Origin: JAFGBM01 sp964564915
GTDB taxonomy: Bacteria; Actinomycetota; Actinomycetes; Actinomycetales; Demequinaceae
Reading direction: 5' to 3'
DNA: 8,569 nucleotides
NCBI GenBank assembly: GCA_964564915.1
Contig: CAZMCU010000053.1
Coordinates: 1-8,569 of the forward strand
Of this stretch, positions 1 to 8,526 are shown piece by piece (the stretch's first letter is position 1; the number at the start of each line of letters is the position of its first letter). The notes beneath the pieces were generated by a model that did no database searches, was not told the DNA's origin, and was given only the letters and a program-made list of their open reading frames with translations. Position numbers and translations under genes: made by a program.

Positions 1-1148
1 ACGACAAGCACGGGGATGGTCATCTCGGCTGGTGTCAGGGAGCCGTGGACGCCGATCAGACCCATCGCGGCGGCGGATTGAACGCGAGAGTCGTACACCG
101 TCGCCCGTCCCGCCATCGCCACCACGACGTCACCAATACGCTCGCGAACCTCCGGGAGAACCTCGCCGAAGAGTCCGGCCTCGATGGCCTCGTCACGGAC
201 GGCAACGATCGCGTTCTCCCCGAGCGTCTCCTGCCACCGCACCGCAACCGCGGCGGGGTCGTCCGCGTACACGTGCAAGGCGCGCGGCTCCCCCGCGATG
301 AAGTACACCCCTTCGGCGAGGGCGGGCACCTCGGGAACATCCCAGCGCGGGGCGCCGGAAACGTCCACCATCCCGTGGTCCGCCGTGATGACGAGAACAG
401 CCCCGGCGGGCATCCCCACCGCGAGCCTTCCCAACTCGCGGTCGGCGTCCTCGAGCGCCGCCGTCCACTCGTCCGATTGCCACCCGAAGGAATGCCCCGC
501 GGCATCGATCTCGCCCCAATACATGTACGAAAGACCCGGATTCGCCATCGCCCCAAGGGCCACGTCGATGCGATCGGCCAACCGCTCCGCCCCGACGAAG
601 AGCCCACCACGAAGCACGGCGTGGGTCAGCCCCGACCCCGCGAACCGGGCCTTCCCCAACGCGGTGACCCCCACCCCGATGTCGTGGGCCTCCTCCAACA
701 GGGACGGCTGCCGCTGCCACTCCTCCGCCGGTTCCGCCCCGTCCCACGTGATGAGGTTGGCCATCTTCCCGGTCTTGGGGTTGCGGACGGTGTAACCCGT
801 CATCCCCGTCTGCCCACCCGTCCTTCCCGTACCCAAGAGCGAGAGGGACGCCGCCGTCGTCGAGGGGAAACCCGCGGTCGCGATGACACCGGGGACGGAG
901 CGAAGAAAGGGCGCGTGTCCGCGTCGTGCTTCGAGGTTCATCTTCCCCATTCCGTCAATGAGGGCAACGCACACGTGCCTCGCGTCGGGTATCTCCAGCC
1001 GCTTCTGGTCGGCCGACGCGTCACGCGCCGTGACCACCTGGGCCGCCCCGAGTGCGGACAGCGCTCCCGGGAGAACTCCGCCGAGTTCACGCCCGCCGTA
1101 GTCGGGAAGGACCATTCCGGCGCGGACGATCCGCTCGGCAAGGGTCAC
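1..1148 (-). CDS. Alkaline phosphatase superfamily hydrolase (nucleotide pyrophosphatase/phosphodiesterase-like), 3' end cut by the window edge
   Basis: This frame is open from a GTG at 1148 to the left edge and gives 382 residues with no stop, so only a short C-terminal tail should be missing. The metal and nucleophile residues of the nucleotide pyrophosphatase branch appear in order: Asp65 in LIDGMG, candidate nucleophile Thr97 in FPSTTAAS, Asp215 and His219 in EIDAAGHSFG, Asp257 and His258 in TADHGM, and His368 in GVHGS. These are the expected two-zinc ligands of a phosphodiester or phosphomonoester hydrolase; the substrate cannot be told from the sequence. I see no signal peptide or membrane segment, so a cytoplasmic enzyme is likely. 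The GTG start overlaps the DUF5998 stop as GTGA, which suggests translational coupling; a weak GGGGA lies just upstream. Met12 (codon 1115-1113) is an alternative start. The family call is firm and the biological role is unknown. Confidence 0.88.
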   Translation of the reverse strand, partial: MTLAERIVRAGMVLPDYGGRELGGVLPGALSALGAAQVVTARDASADQKRLEIPDARHVCVALIDGMGKMNLEARRGHAPFLRSVPGVIATAGFPSTTAASLSLLGTGRTGGQTGMTGYTVRNPKTGKMANLITWDGAEPAEEWQRQPSLLEEAHDIGVGVTALGKARFAGSGLTHAVLRGGLFVGAERLADRIDVALGAMANPGLSYMYWGEIDAAGHSFGWQSDEWTAALEDADRELGRLAVGMPAGAVLVITADHGMVDVSGAPRWDVPEVPALAEGVYFIAGEPRALHVYADDPAAVAVRWQETLGENAIVAVRDEAIEAGLFGEVLPEVRERIGDVVVAMAGRATVYDSRVQSAAAMGLIGVHGSLTPAEMTIPVLV

Positions 1149-1711
1149 GCGTGTTCCCCGGTCGCGGCAAGCAGTGCCGCCGCGAAAGCCTCGAGCGCGC
1201 GGACGCTCGCCTCCCCGTCGGCAAGCGCGCTCACGCGCACCATCGTGTCGTCGCCGGTGACACCACCGGAGTACCCGTGGTCGGCTTCGCAGTTCTCATC
1301 GCCGCACGTGGCCGGCTCAAGTTCAATGCGGGCGTGCACCCCCCACCCCACGGCGAGCACCAGCTCGCTTGGCGCGTCCCCCGCGCGAAACTTCTCCGGG
1401 TCGTGCACCACGTGCGTGAGCGCGACGCTCGACACCGTTCGCAGCAGCGCGGACTCGACGGTCGCGGCGGCCGCCTGCTCCACCTCGTCCGCCTCTCCCC
1501 TGCCGTCGTCGATGTGGACGCGGATGAACCGGGTGGGTGTGATGACAAGGACGGTCATGTGGCGGCGGACCTCGCGGTCCAGGAGGGTGGTCTCCGCGTG
1601 CACAAAGTGCGCCCGCACCGGTTCCTTCCCGATGGCCGTGTTGAGCACGTGGGAGGCCAGCGCGGGGTAGTACCCCGCCGCGACGACGGCCTTCTCGAGG
1701 GAAGTAGTCAC
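1145..1711 (-). CDS. DUF5998 family protein (function unknown)
   Basis: The protein has 188 residues, a normal length for this actinobacterial family. It resembles DUF5998 throughout: an N-terminal helix with GYYPAL at 13-18, EVRRHMTVLVIT at 47-58, a central strand region with VGWGVHARIELEPA at 121-134, then the family's CGDENCEADHGYSG patch at 136-149 and an Ala-rich C-terminal helix. The spacing of Cys136, Cys141 and His145 could suit a metal site, but that is inference. The open frame runs back to 1972, inside parC; the GTG at 1711 is preferred because family similarity begins there and the upstream residues are a low-complexity Arg/Pro run. An AGGTGG lies 12 bases upstream, which is rather far, and an AAGAAT hexamer lies 6 bases upstream, so the mRNA may be leaderless. 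It is the first gene of a pair with the downstream hydrolase and is divergent from parC. No signal peptide or membrane segment is seen. No reaction can be assigned. Confidence 0.85.
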   Translation of the reverse strand: MTTSLEKAVVAAGYYPALASHVLNTAIGKEPVRAHFVHAETTLLDREVRRHMTVLVITPTRFIRVHIDDGRGEADEVEQAAAATVESALLRTVSSVALTHVVHDPEKFRAGDAPSELVLAVGWGVHARIELEPATCGDENCEADHGYSGGVTGDDTMVRVSALADGEASVRALEAFAAALLAATGEHA

Positions 1712-1717
1712 CCTTCG

Positions 1718-1723
1718 ATTCTT
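1718..1723 (-). promoter_or_regulatory. Weak candidate -10 hexamer for a leaderless DUF5998 transcript
   Basis: Read on the minus strand, AAGAAT sits exactly 6 bases before the GTG start codon, so transcription would begin at or next to that codon. It keeps the two best conserved positions of an actinobacterial -10 element (A at 2, T at 6) but lacks the first T. No -35 element is recognisable 16-18 bases further upstream. The same geometry is seen more clearly at ilvD and parE. Confidence 0.25.
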
Positions 1724-1904
1724 CCACCTGGGGGGGTACCCGGGAGCCTCACGGTGACGAGGGCCACGACGCGCCGGATCGGGGGCGGCGAGGGTGAGGC
1801 TGCGGAGTGGGAACCGGGCCGCGTGGCAGCCGGACCAGGTCGGAGCCTCGCGAGACAATGCCGGGGAGGCTTGCCCGTTGAATCCCGACAGGTGCCGCAA
1901 GCAC

Positions 1905-1912
1905 GAGAGGAG
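1905..1912 (+). promoter_or_regulatory. Ribosome binding site of parC
   Basis: GAGAGGAG is followed by 7 bases and then GTG at 1920. This is a strong Shine-Dalgarno match at good spacing, and it decides the start. The in-frame GTG at 1914 is only one base away, and the ATG at 1938 has no purine-rich element before it. Confidence 0.8.
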
Positions 1913-1919
1913 CGTGAAG

Positions 1920-4373
1920 GTGACGGTCACCCCGGCGATGGACGACGCGCAGGTGGTCGACATCGACGTCACGGAGGAGATGGAGTCCTCCTTCCTTGAG
2001 TACGCCTACTCCGTCATCTACGCGCGCGCCCTCCCCGACGCCCGCGACGGTCTCAAGCCCGTCCAGCGGCGCATCGTCTACATGATGAACGACATGGGGC
2101 TGCGCCCCGACCGCGCCTACGTCAAGTCCGCGCGCGTCGTCGGTGAGGTCATGGGCAAGCTCCACCCTCACGGCGACCAGGCGATCTACGACGCGCTCGT
2201 GCGGATGGCCCAGCCCTTCTCGCTGAGGCTGCCGCTCGTCGACGGCCACGGCAACTTCGGCTCGCTCGACGACGGCCCCGCCGCCGCGCGGTACACCGAG
2301 TGTCGGCTCGCCCCCGCCTCGATGGCCCTCACCGCGGACATCGGCGAAGACACCGTCGATTTCGTCCCCAACTACGACAGCAAGCTGACCCAGCCGTCCG
2401 TGCTTCCCGCGGCGATCCCCAGCCTGCTCGTCAACGGCGCGTCGGGCATCGCCGTCGGCATGGCGACGAACATGGCACCCCACAACCTCATCGAGGTCGT
2501 TTCGGCCGCCCGCCACCTGCTCCAGCACCCCGATGCCACCACTGCCGACCTCATGACCCTCGTCCCCGGCCCCGACCTCCCCGGCGGCGGCAAGATCATC
2601 GGGCTCGACGGGATTCGCGACGCCTACGAGACCGGACGGGGCGCGTTCCGGACACGGGCGACGACGCGGATCGAGAAAGTCTCCGCACGACGCGAGGGGA
2701 TCGTCGTCACCGAGCTGCCCTACCTCGTCGGGCCGGAGAAGGTCATCGAAAAGATCAAGGACGCGGTCTCGAGCAAGAAGGTCGAGGGCGTCGCGAACGT
2801 CACCGACCTGACCGACCGTCACCACGGGCTACGGCTCGTCATCGAGGTGAAGAGCGGGTTCGTGCCGGAGTCCGTGCTCGAACGGCTCTACCAGTTGACC
2901 CCGCTCGAGGACGCGTTCACCATCAACAACGTCGCCCTCGTCGACGGGGAGCCCCAAACGCTTGGCCTGCGCGACCTGCTAAACGTGTGGGTGCAGCACC
3001 GCCTCGACGTCGTTCGGCGCAGGAGCGAGTTCCGGCTCGGCGCGCGGCGCGACCGGCTCCACCTGGTGGACGGGTTGCTCATCGCGATCCTCGACATCGA
3101 CGAGGTTATCGCGATTGTCCGGGCGGCCGACGACGCCGCCGTGGCGCGCGAACGCCTCATGACCGCGTTCGACCTGAGCGAGCTCCAGGCGGAATACATC
3201 CTCGAACTCAAGCTGCGGCGGCTCACCAAGTTCTCGCGCGTCGAGTTGGAGACGGAGAAGGCCAAGCTCACGGCCGAGATTGCCGACCTCGAGGAGATCC
3301 TCGCGTCGGACTCCGCCCTCAGGGGGGTCGTGGCCCTGGAGATGGACGCCGTCGCCGCGGCCCATGGCACACCCCGGAGGACCATCCTGCTCGCCAACGG
3401 AGGCGGCGGCCAGGCCGGGGGCTCCACGCGGACGGGCTCCTCCGCCAAGGCCGGTCCCGCGACTCCCCTTCAGATCGCCGACGAGCCGTGCTTCGCCCTC
3501 CTCTCCGCCACCGGGCTCGTCGCCCGCACCTCGTCCGACCACCCCGTCTCCCGCTCCGGTCGCCGCTCCGCCCACGACGTGCTCCGGTCGGTCGTCTCCG
3601 CCACCGCCCGCGCCGATGTCGGCGTCGTCACGAGCGCGGGCCGCATCGTCCGCCTCTCGCTCCTCGACGTCCCCGCCCTTCCCGCGACGGACGAGCCCCC
3701 CTCCCTCGGGGGCGGCACCCCGCTCGCCGAGGTGGTCGGCCTCGACCGGGGCGAGGAGGCGATCGCCCTCGTCCCGCTCGGCGGGGACGTTCCCCTCGCG
3801 CTTGGCACGGCGCAAGGCGTGGTCAAGCGCGTCGCGCCGGAGGAGGCCCCCCAGCGGCCGTTCTGGGAGGTCATGGCGCTGCGCGACGGAGACACCGTGG
3901 TCGGGGCTTCCCTCGCGGACGACGACGCCGAGTTGGTGTTCGTCACCTCCGACGCGCAACTGCTCCGCTACCCCGCCTCGCTCGTTCGCCCCCAGGGGCG
4001 CGGCGCGGGCGGCATGGCGGGAATCTCCGTCGACGCTGGCGCGAGGGTCGTGTTCTTTGGGGCGGTTGCGGCCGATGCTCCCCATCCGGTTGCGGTGACC
4101 GTCGCGGGGCCCTCAACCGCGCTCCCGGGAACCGCCCGCGGGACGGTCAAGGTCACGCCGCTCGAGGAGTTTCCGCAGAAGGGCCGCGCCACGGGCGGCG
4201 TGCGCGCCCACAAGTTCTTGAGGGACGAGGACGGGCTACTGCTCGCGTGGGTGGGGCCGTCCCCGGCTCGCGCCACCTCGACCGGCGGACAGGCCATCCC
4301 GTTGCCGACGGATTTCGGTCGTCGGGACGCTTCCGGGACGCCTCCGCGGACGCCGATCCACGGGATTGGGTAG
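1920..4373 (+). CDS. parC: DNA topoisomerase IV subunit A (ParC; GyrA-like type IIA topoisomerase)
   Basis: ParC is the DNA-breaking and rejoining subunit of topoisomerase IV, which unlinks replicated chromosomes together with ParE. The 817-residue length is normal for actinobacterial ParC. The N-terminal breakage-reunion domain starts with LPDARDGLKPVQRRI (38-52), continues through HPHGD (82-86) and carries the catalytic Tyr125 in AARYTEC. NGASGIAVGMATN follows at 172-184, and the tower and coiled-coil region extends to about 465. A Gly/Ser-rich linker (about 492-515) leads to a C-terminal beta-pinwheel (about 518-790). The pinwheel lacks a canonical GyrA box (QRRGGKG) and has only degenerate forms such as QGRGAGG near 692 and QKGRATGG near 753, which favours topoisomerase IV over gyrase. 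Position 87, equivalent to Ser83 of E. coli GyrA, is Gln, while the downstream acidic position (Asp91) is kept. It is divergent from DUF5998 and convergent with ilvD. A gyrase-A annotation is the only realistic alternative. Confidence 0.93.
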   Translation: MTVTPAMDDAQVVDIDVTEEMESSFLEYAYSVIYARALPDARDGLKPVQRRIVYMMNDMGLRPDRAYVKSARVVGEVMGKLHPHGDQAIYDALVRMAQPFSLRLPLVDGHGNFGSLDDGPAAARYTECRLAPASMALTADIGEDTVDFVPNYDSKLTQPSVLPAAIPSLLVNGASGIAVGMATNMAPHNLIEVVSAARHLLQHPDATTADLMTLVPGPDLPGGGKIIGLDGIRDAYETGRGAFRTRATTRIEKVSARREGIVVTELPYLVGPEKVIEKIKDAVSSKKVEGVANVTDLTDRHHGLRLVIEVKSGFVPESVLERLYQLTPLEDAFTINNVALVDGEPQTLGLRDLLNVWVQHRLDVVRRRSEFRLGARRDRLHLVDGLLIAILDIDEVIAIVRAADDAAVARERLMTAFDLSELQAEYILELKLRRLTKFSRVELETEKAKLTAEIADLEEILASDSALRGVVALEMDAVAAAHGTPRRTILLANGGGGQAGGSTRTGSSAKAGPATPLQIADEPCFALLSATGLVARTSSDHPVSRSGRRSAHDVLRSVVSATARADVGVVTSAGRIVRLSLLDVPALPATDEPPSLGGGTPLAEVVGLDRGEEAIALVPLGGDVPLALGTAQGVVKRVAPEEAPQRPFWEVMALRDGDTVVGASLADDDAELVFVTSDAQLLRYPASLVRPQGRGAGGMAGISVDAGARVVFFGAVAADAPHPVAVTVAGPSTALPGTARGTVKVTPLEEFPQKGRATGGVRAHKFLRDEDGLLLAWVGPSPARATSTGGQAIPLPTDFGRRDASGTPPRTPIHGIG

Positions 4374-4397
4374 CGGGTCCCGCGACCGTGCGCGCCC

Positions 4398-4412
4398 AGC
4401 GCTCCTAGCGCT
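4398..4412. terminator. Possible bidirectional terminator hairpin between convergent parC and ilvD
   Basis: AGCGCT, CCT, AGCGCT form a perfect 6-bp stem with a 3-base loop, 24 bases after the parC stop. The structure overlaps the ilvD stop codon (TAG at 4407-4405). There is no T tract on either strand, so it is not a classical intrinsic terminator, although actinobacterial terminators often lack one. AGCGCT is itself a palindrome, so the arms could also arise from a direct repeat. The whole convergent space is only 31 bases (4374-4404) and holds nothing else I can support. Confidence 0.35.
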
Positions 4413-6264
4413 CGATCTGGGTGACGTCCCGTACCGCGCCGCGCGCGGCGCTCGTCGTCATGGCCGCGTAGGCCCGTAGCGCCTCCGTCACGGTCCGGTC
4501 GCGCGTCGGCTTCCACGCCTTGGCCCCTCGAGCGTCCATCGCCGCCCGGCGTCGGGCCAGTTCGTCGTCGGAGACCACGAGTTCGAGTCGGCGGTCGGCG
4601 ATGTCGATGAGGATCGTGTCGCCCTCCTCGATGAGCCCGATGGCCCCTCCCTCGGCCGCCTCGGGCGACACGTGGCCGATGCTCAACCCCGACGTCCCGC
4701 CGGAGAAGCGCCCGTCCGTGATGAGCGCGCACACCTTGCCCAGTCCCTTGCCCTTGAGGAACGACGTGGGGTACAGCATCTCTTGCATGCCGGGGCCTCC
4801 GCGCGGGCCTTCGTACGCGATGACGACCACATCCCCGGCTTGGATCTGGTTGGCGAGGATCGCGTCGCACGCCAACTCCTGGGAGTGGAAGACCCTCGCC
4901 GGGCCCTCGAAGTGGAAGATCGATTCGTCCACACCAGCGGTCTTGACGATGCCGCCGTCGAGGGCAAGGTTGCCGAAGAGCACGGCGAGACCCCCATCCT
5001 TGGTGTAGGCGTGTTCGACATCGCGGATGCACCCCGCGACACGGTCGAGGTCGGGCTCGTCGAAGTACGTCTCCTTGGAGAAGCCGACCTTGGTGGGTAC
5101 GCCGCCGGGGGCCGCGAGGGCGCGCTTCTTCGCCTCGTCCGTCGCGGTGGGGCGCCGGATGTCGTTGCGGTCGATCGCGTCGCCGATCGTCGGGACGTGC
5201 ACCGTGTGGGACTCCCGGTGGATGAGCCCCGCGCGATCGAGTTCCCCGAGGATGGAGAGGATCCCACCAGCGTGGTGGACGTCCTCGACGTGGTAGTGCG
5301 ACGAGGGGGCGACCTTGCAGATGTTCGGAATCTTGCGGCTGAGCCGGTCGATGTCGGCCATCGTGAAGTTCACGCCAGCCTCGTGCGCGATCGCGAGGAG
5401 GTGAAGCACGGTGTTGGTCGACCCCCCCATGGCGATGTCGAGCGCCATGGCGTTCTCGAACGCCTCGAAGGTGGCAACCGACCGGGGAAGGAACGAGTCG
5501 TCTCCGTCCACGTAGTGGGCCTTCGCCATCTCGACGATGCGGCGTCCGGCCTCCTCGAACAACCCCCAGCGCGAGGCGTGGGTGGCGACGAGGGTGCCGT
5601 TTCCGGGGAGCGACAGGCCGAGGGCCTCGCTCAAGCAGTTCATGCTGTTCGCCGTGAACATCCCCGAGCACGATCCGCACGTCGGGCACGCCGATCGCTC
5701 CAGCGCGGCAATCTCGTCGTCGCTGACGGCGTCGTTGCTCGCGTCGACCATGACGTCGACGAGGTCGAGGGATCGCGTCGTCTGCTTGCCGTCGATGACC
5801 CCGACAACCTTTCCCGCCTCCATCGGCCCGCCGGATACGACGATGGTCGGGACGTTGAGCCGCATCGCCGCCATGATCATGCCGGGCGTGATCTTGTCGC
5901 AGTTGGTGATGCACAGGAGAGCGTCGGCGCAGTGGGCGTTGACCATGTACTCGACGGAGTCGGCGATCAGTTCGCGGCTCGGGAGCGAGTACAGCATGCC
6001 GCCGTGCCCCATGGCGATGCCGTCGTCGATCGCGATGGTGTCGAACTCGACGCCCCAACCTCCCGCCGCGTCGATGACCTTCTTGACGCGCTGGCCCATT
6101 TCGTGAAGGTGGACGTGGCCGGGCACGAACTGCGTAAAGCTGTTCGCGATGGCGATGATCGGCTTGCCGAAGTCCGCCTCTCCCATTCCGGTGGCGCGCC
6201 AGAGGGAGCGGGCGCCTGCCATCGATCGACCGTGGGTGCTGGTTCTGCTGCGATATCCGGGCAT
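4405..6264 (-). CDS. ilvD: Dihydroxy-acid dehydratase (EC 4.2.1.9)
   Basis: IlvD dehydrates 2,3-dihydroxyisovalerate and 2,3-dihydroxy-3-methylvalerate to the 2-keto acids that give valine (and leucine) and isoleucine. It is a cytoplasmic Fe-S enzyme. The 619 residues match the long E. coli/Streptomyces form along their whole length. Visible motifs are DDGIAMGHGGM (80-90, with the Mg-ligand Asp), NCDKITPGM (121-129, with cluster Cys122 and Lys124, which is carbamylated in this family), ACPTCGSCSGM (192-202, with cluster Cys196) and DGRFSGGTSG (517-526, with active-site Ser521). The N-terminal NSFTQFVPGH (41-50) lacks the Cys that short-form enzymes carry in TPCN, so an oxygen-labile 4Fe-4S cluster like that of E. 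coli is inferred. The ATG at 6264 gives the family N-terminus MPGYRSRTSTHGR; the frame upstream runs into the N gap and is not coding by similarity. There is no Shine-Dalgarno sequence; a TACGAT hexamer 6 bases upstream suggests a leaderless mRNA. No leader-peptide attenuator is visible, but most of the upstream region is lost in the gap. Confidence 0.96.
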   Translation of the reverse strand: MPGYRSRTSTHGRSMAGARSLWRATGMGEADFGKPIIAIANSFTQFVPGHVHLHEMGQRVKKVIDAAGGWGVEFDTIAIDDGIAMGHGGMLYSLPSRELIADSVEYMVNAHCADALLCITNCDKITPGMIMAAMRLNVPTIVVSGGPMEAGKVVGVIDGKQTTRSLDLVDVMVDASNDAVSDDEIAALERSACPTCGSCSGMFTANSMNCLSEALGLSLPGNGTLVATHASRWGLFEEAGRRIVEMAKAHYVDGDDSFLPRSVATFEAFENAMALDIAMGGSTNTVLHLLAIAHEAGVNFTMADIDRLSRKIPNICKVAPSSHYHVEDVHHAGGILSILGELDRAGLIHRESHTVHVPTIGDAIDRNDIRRPTATDEAKKRALAAPGGVPTKVGFSKETYFDEPDLDRVAGCIRDVEHAYTKDGGLAVLFGNLALDGGIVKTAGVDESIFHFEGPARVFHSQELACDAILANQIQAGDVVVIAYEGPRGGPGMQEMLYPTSFLKGKGLGKVCALITDGRFSGGTSGLSIGHVSPEAAEGGAIGLIEEGDTILIDIADRRLELVVSDDELARRRAAMDARGAKAWKPTRDRTVTEALRAYAAMTTSAARGAVRDVTQIER

Positions 6265-6270
6265 GTCCGT

Positions 6271-6276
6271 ATCGTA
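6271..6276 (-). promoter_or_regulatory. Candidate -10 element of a leaderless ilvD promoter
   Basis: On the minus strand TACGAT (4 of 6 to TATAAT; it fits the actinobacterial TANNNT) is followed by ACGGAC and then the ATG of ilvD. The 6-base spacing would place the transcription start on or next to the A of ATG. No purine-rich ribosome binding site is present in the 24 sequenced bases upstream. The -35 region would lie around 6294 and is hidden in the N gap. Confidence 0.55.
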
Positions 6277-6288
6277 GCCACGCCGCGC

Positions 6289-6388
6289 NNNNNNNNNNNN
6301 NNNNNNNNNNNNNNNNNNNNNNNNNNNNNNNNNNNNNNNNNNNNNNNNNNNNNNNNNNNNNNNNNNNNNNNNNNNNNNNNNNNNNNNN
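6289..6388. other. Assembly gap of exactly 100 N
   Basis: All 100 bases are N, the conventional placeholder for a gap of unknown length. The flanks are extremely GC-rich: CGCCGCGC on the left and CGCGCC on the right. The gap lies between ilvD (its start is at 6264) and the parE stop at 6412, so the real intergenic length, any small or RNA gene, the rest of the ilvD promoter and the parE terminator are unknown. The ilvD-parE adjacency rests on scaffolding. Confidence 0.98.
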
Positions 6389-6411
6389 CGCGCCAACCGG
6401 ACGAAACGGTC

Positions 6412-8514
<2,103 letters not shown>

Positions 8515-8520
8515 GGGGCA

Positions 8521-8526
8521 AGCCTA
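8521..8526 (-). promoter_or_regulatory. Candidate -10 element of a leaderless parE promoter
   Basis: On the minus strand TAGGCT (fits TANNNT) is followed by TGCCCC and then the GTG start codon, the same 6-base spacing as at ilvD. The hexamer lies within the perfect palindrome GCCTAGGC (8522-8529). No Shine-Dalgarno-like purine run precedes the start, and no clear -35 hexamer is seen at 8543-8550. The rest of the sequence to the window end (8569) shows no recognisable gene. Confidence 0.5.

Larger units (their letters stand above)
1712..1919. promoter_or_regulatory. Divergent intergenic region between DUF5998 and parC
   Basis: This region of 208 bases must hold the promoters for parC (rightward) and the DUF5998/hydrolase pair (leftward). 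No strong -35/-10 pair is visible on either strand. Candidates are GACAAT at 1854-1859 for parC (4 of 6 matches to TATAAT, with no good -35) and AAGAAT at 1723-1718 on the minus strand for DUF5998. An 8-base inverted repeat, AGCCTCAC (1745-1752) and GTGAGGCT (1794-1801), and the palindrome CTCGCGAG (1847-1854) could be operators, but at this length and base composition both may be chance. I see no convincing small gene here. Confidence 0.5.

Noticed and set aside
45..1670. Long plus-strand open frame (541 codons) opposite the hydrolase and DUF5998 genes
   Set aside because: The translation is low-complexity, rich in Arg/Pro/Gly/Ala, with no recognisable domain. Both minus-strand genes have clear family motifs. 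It is a GC-driven antisense shadow.
1745..1801. 8-base inverted repeat AGCCTCAC/GTGAGGCT, 41 bases apart, in the divergent region
   Set aside because: A match of this size at any spacing is quite likely by chance in about 200 GC-rich bases, and neither arm aligns with a promoter element. It is mentioned only within the intergenic entry.
1811..1836. GGAAC at 1811 tested as a -35 of a SigR/SigE-type stress promoter for parC
   Set aside because: The expected GTT about 18 bases downstream is absent.
1749..2825. Minus-strand 358-codon open frame opposite the parC start
   Set aside because: The translation is Asp/Val/Arg-rich, without motifs, and covers the intergenic region and the catalytic part of parC.
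1920..4373. Annotation as gyrase subunit A rather than ParC
   Set aside because: There is no canonical QRRGGKG GyrA box in the C-terminal domain. The overall sequence, the length and the nearby ParE with EGDSALGTAK favour topoisomerase IV. Whether a separate gyrase exists cannot be seen from this window.
2300..4408. Plus-strand 702-codon open frame inside parC
   Set aside because: It is a frame-shifted reading of parC and gives an Arg/Pro/His-rich product. Every parC motif lies in the other frame.
6397..6410. ACCG/CGGT mini-hairpin just after the parE stop as a terminator
   Set aside because: The stem is only 4 bp with no T tract, and the rest of the downstream region is lost in the N gap.
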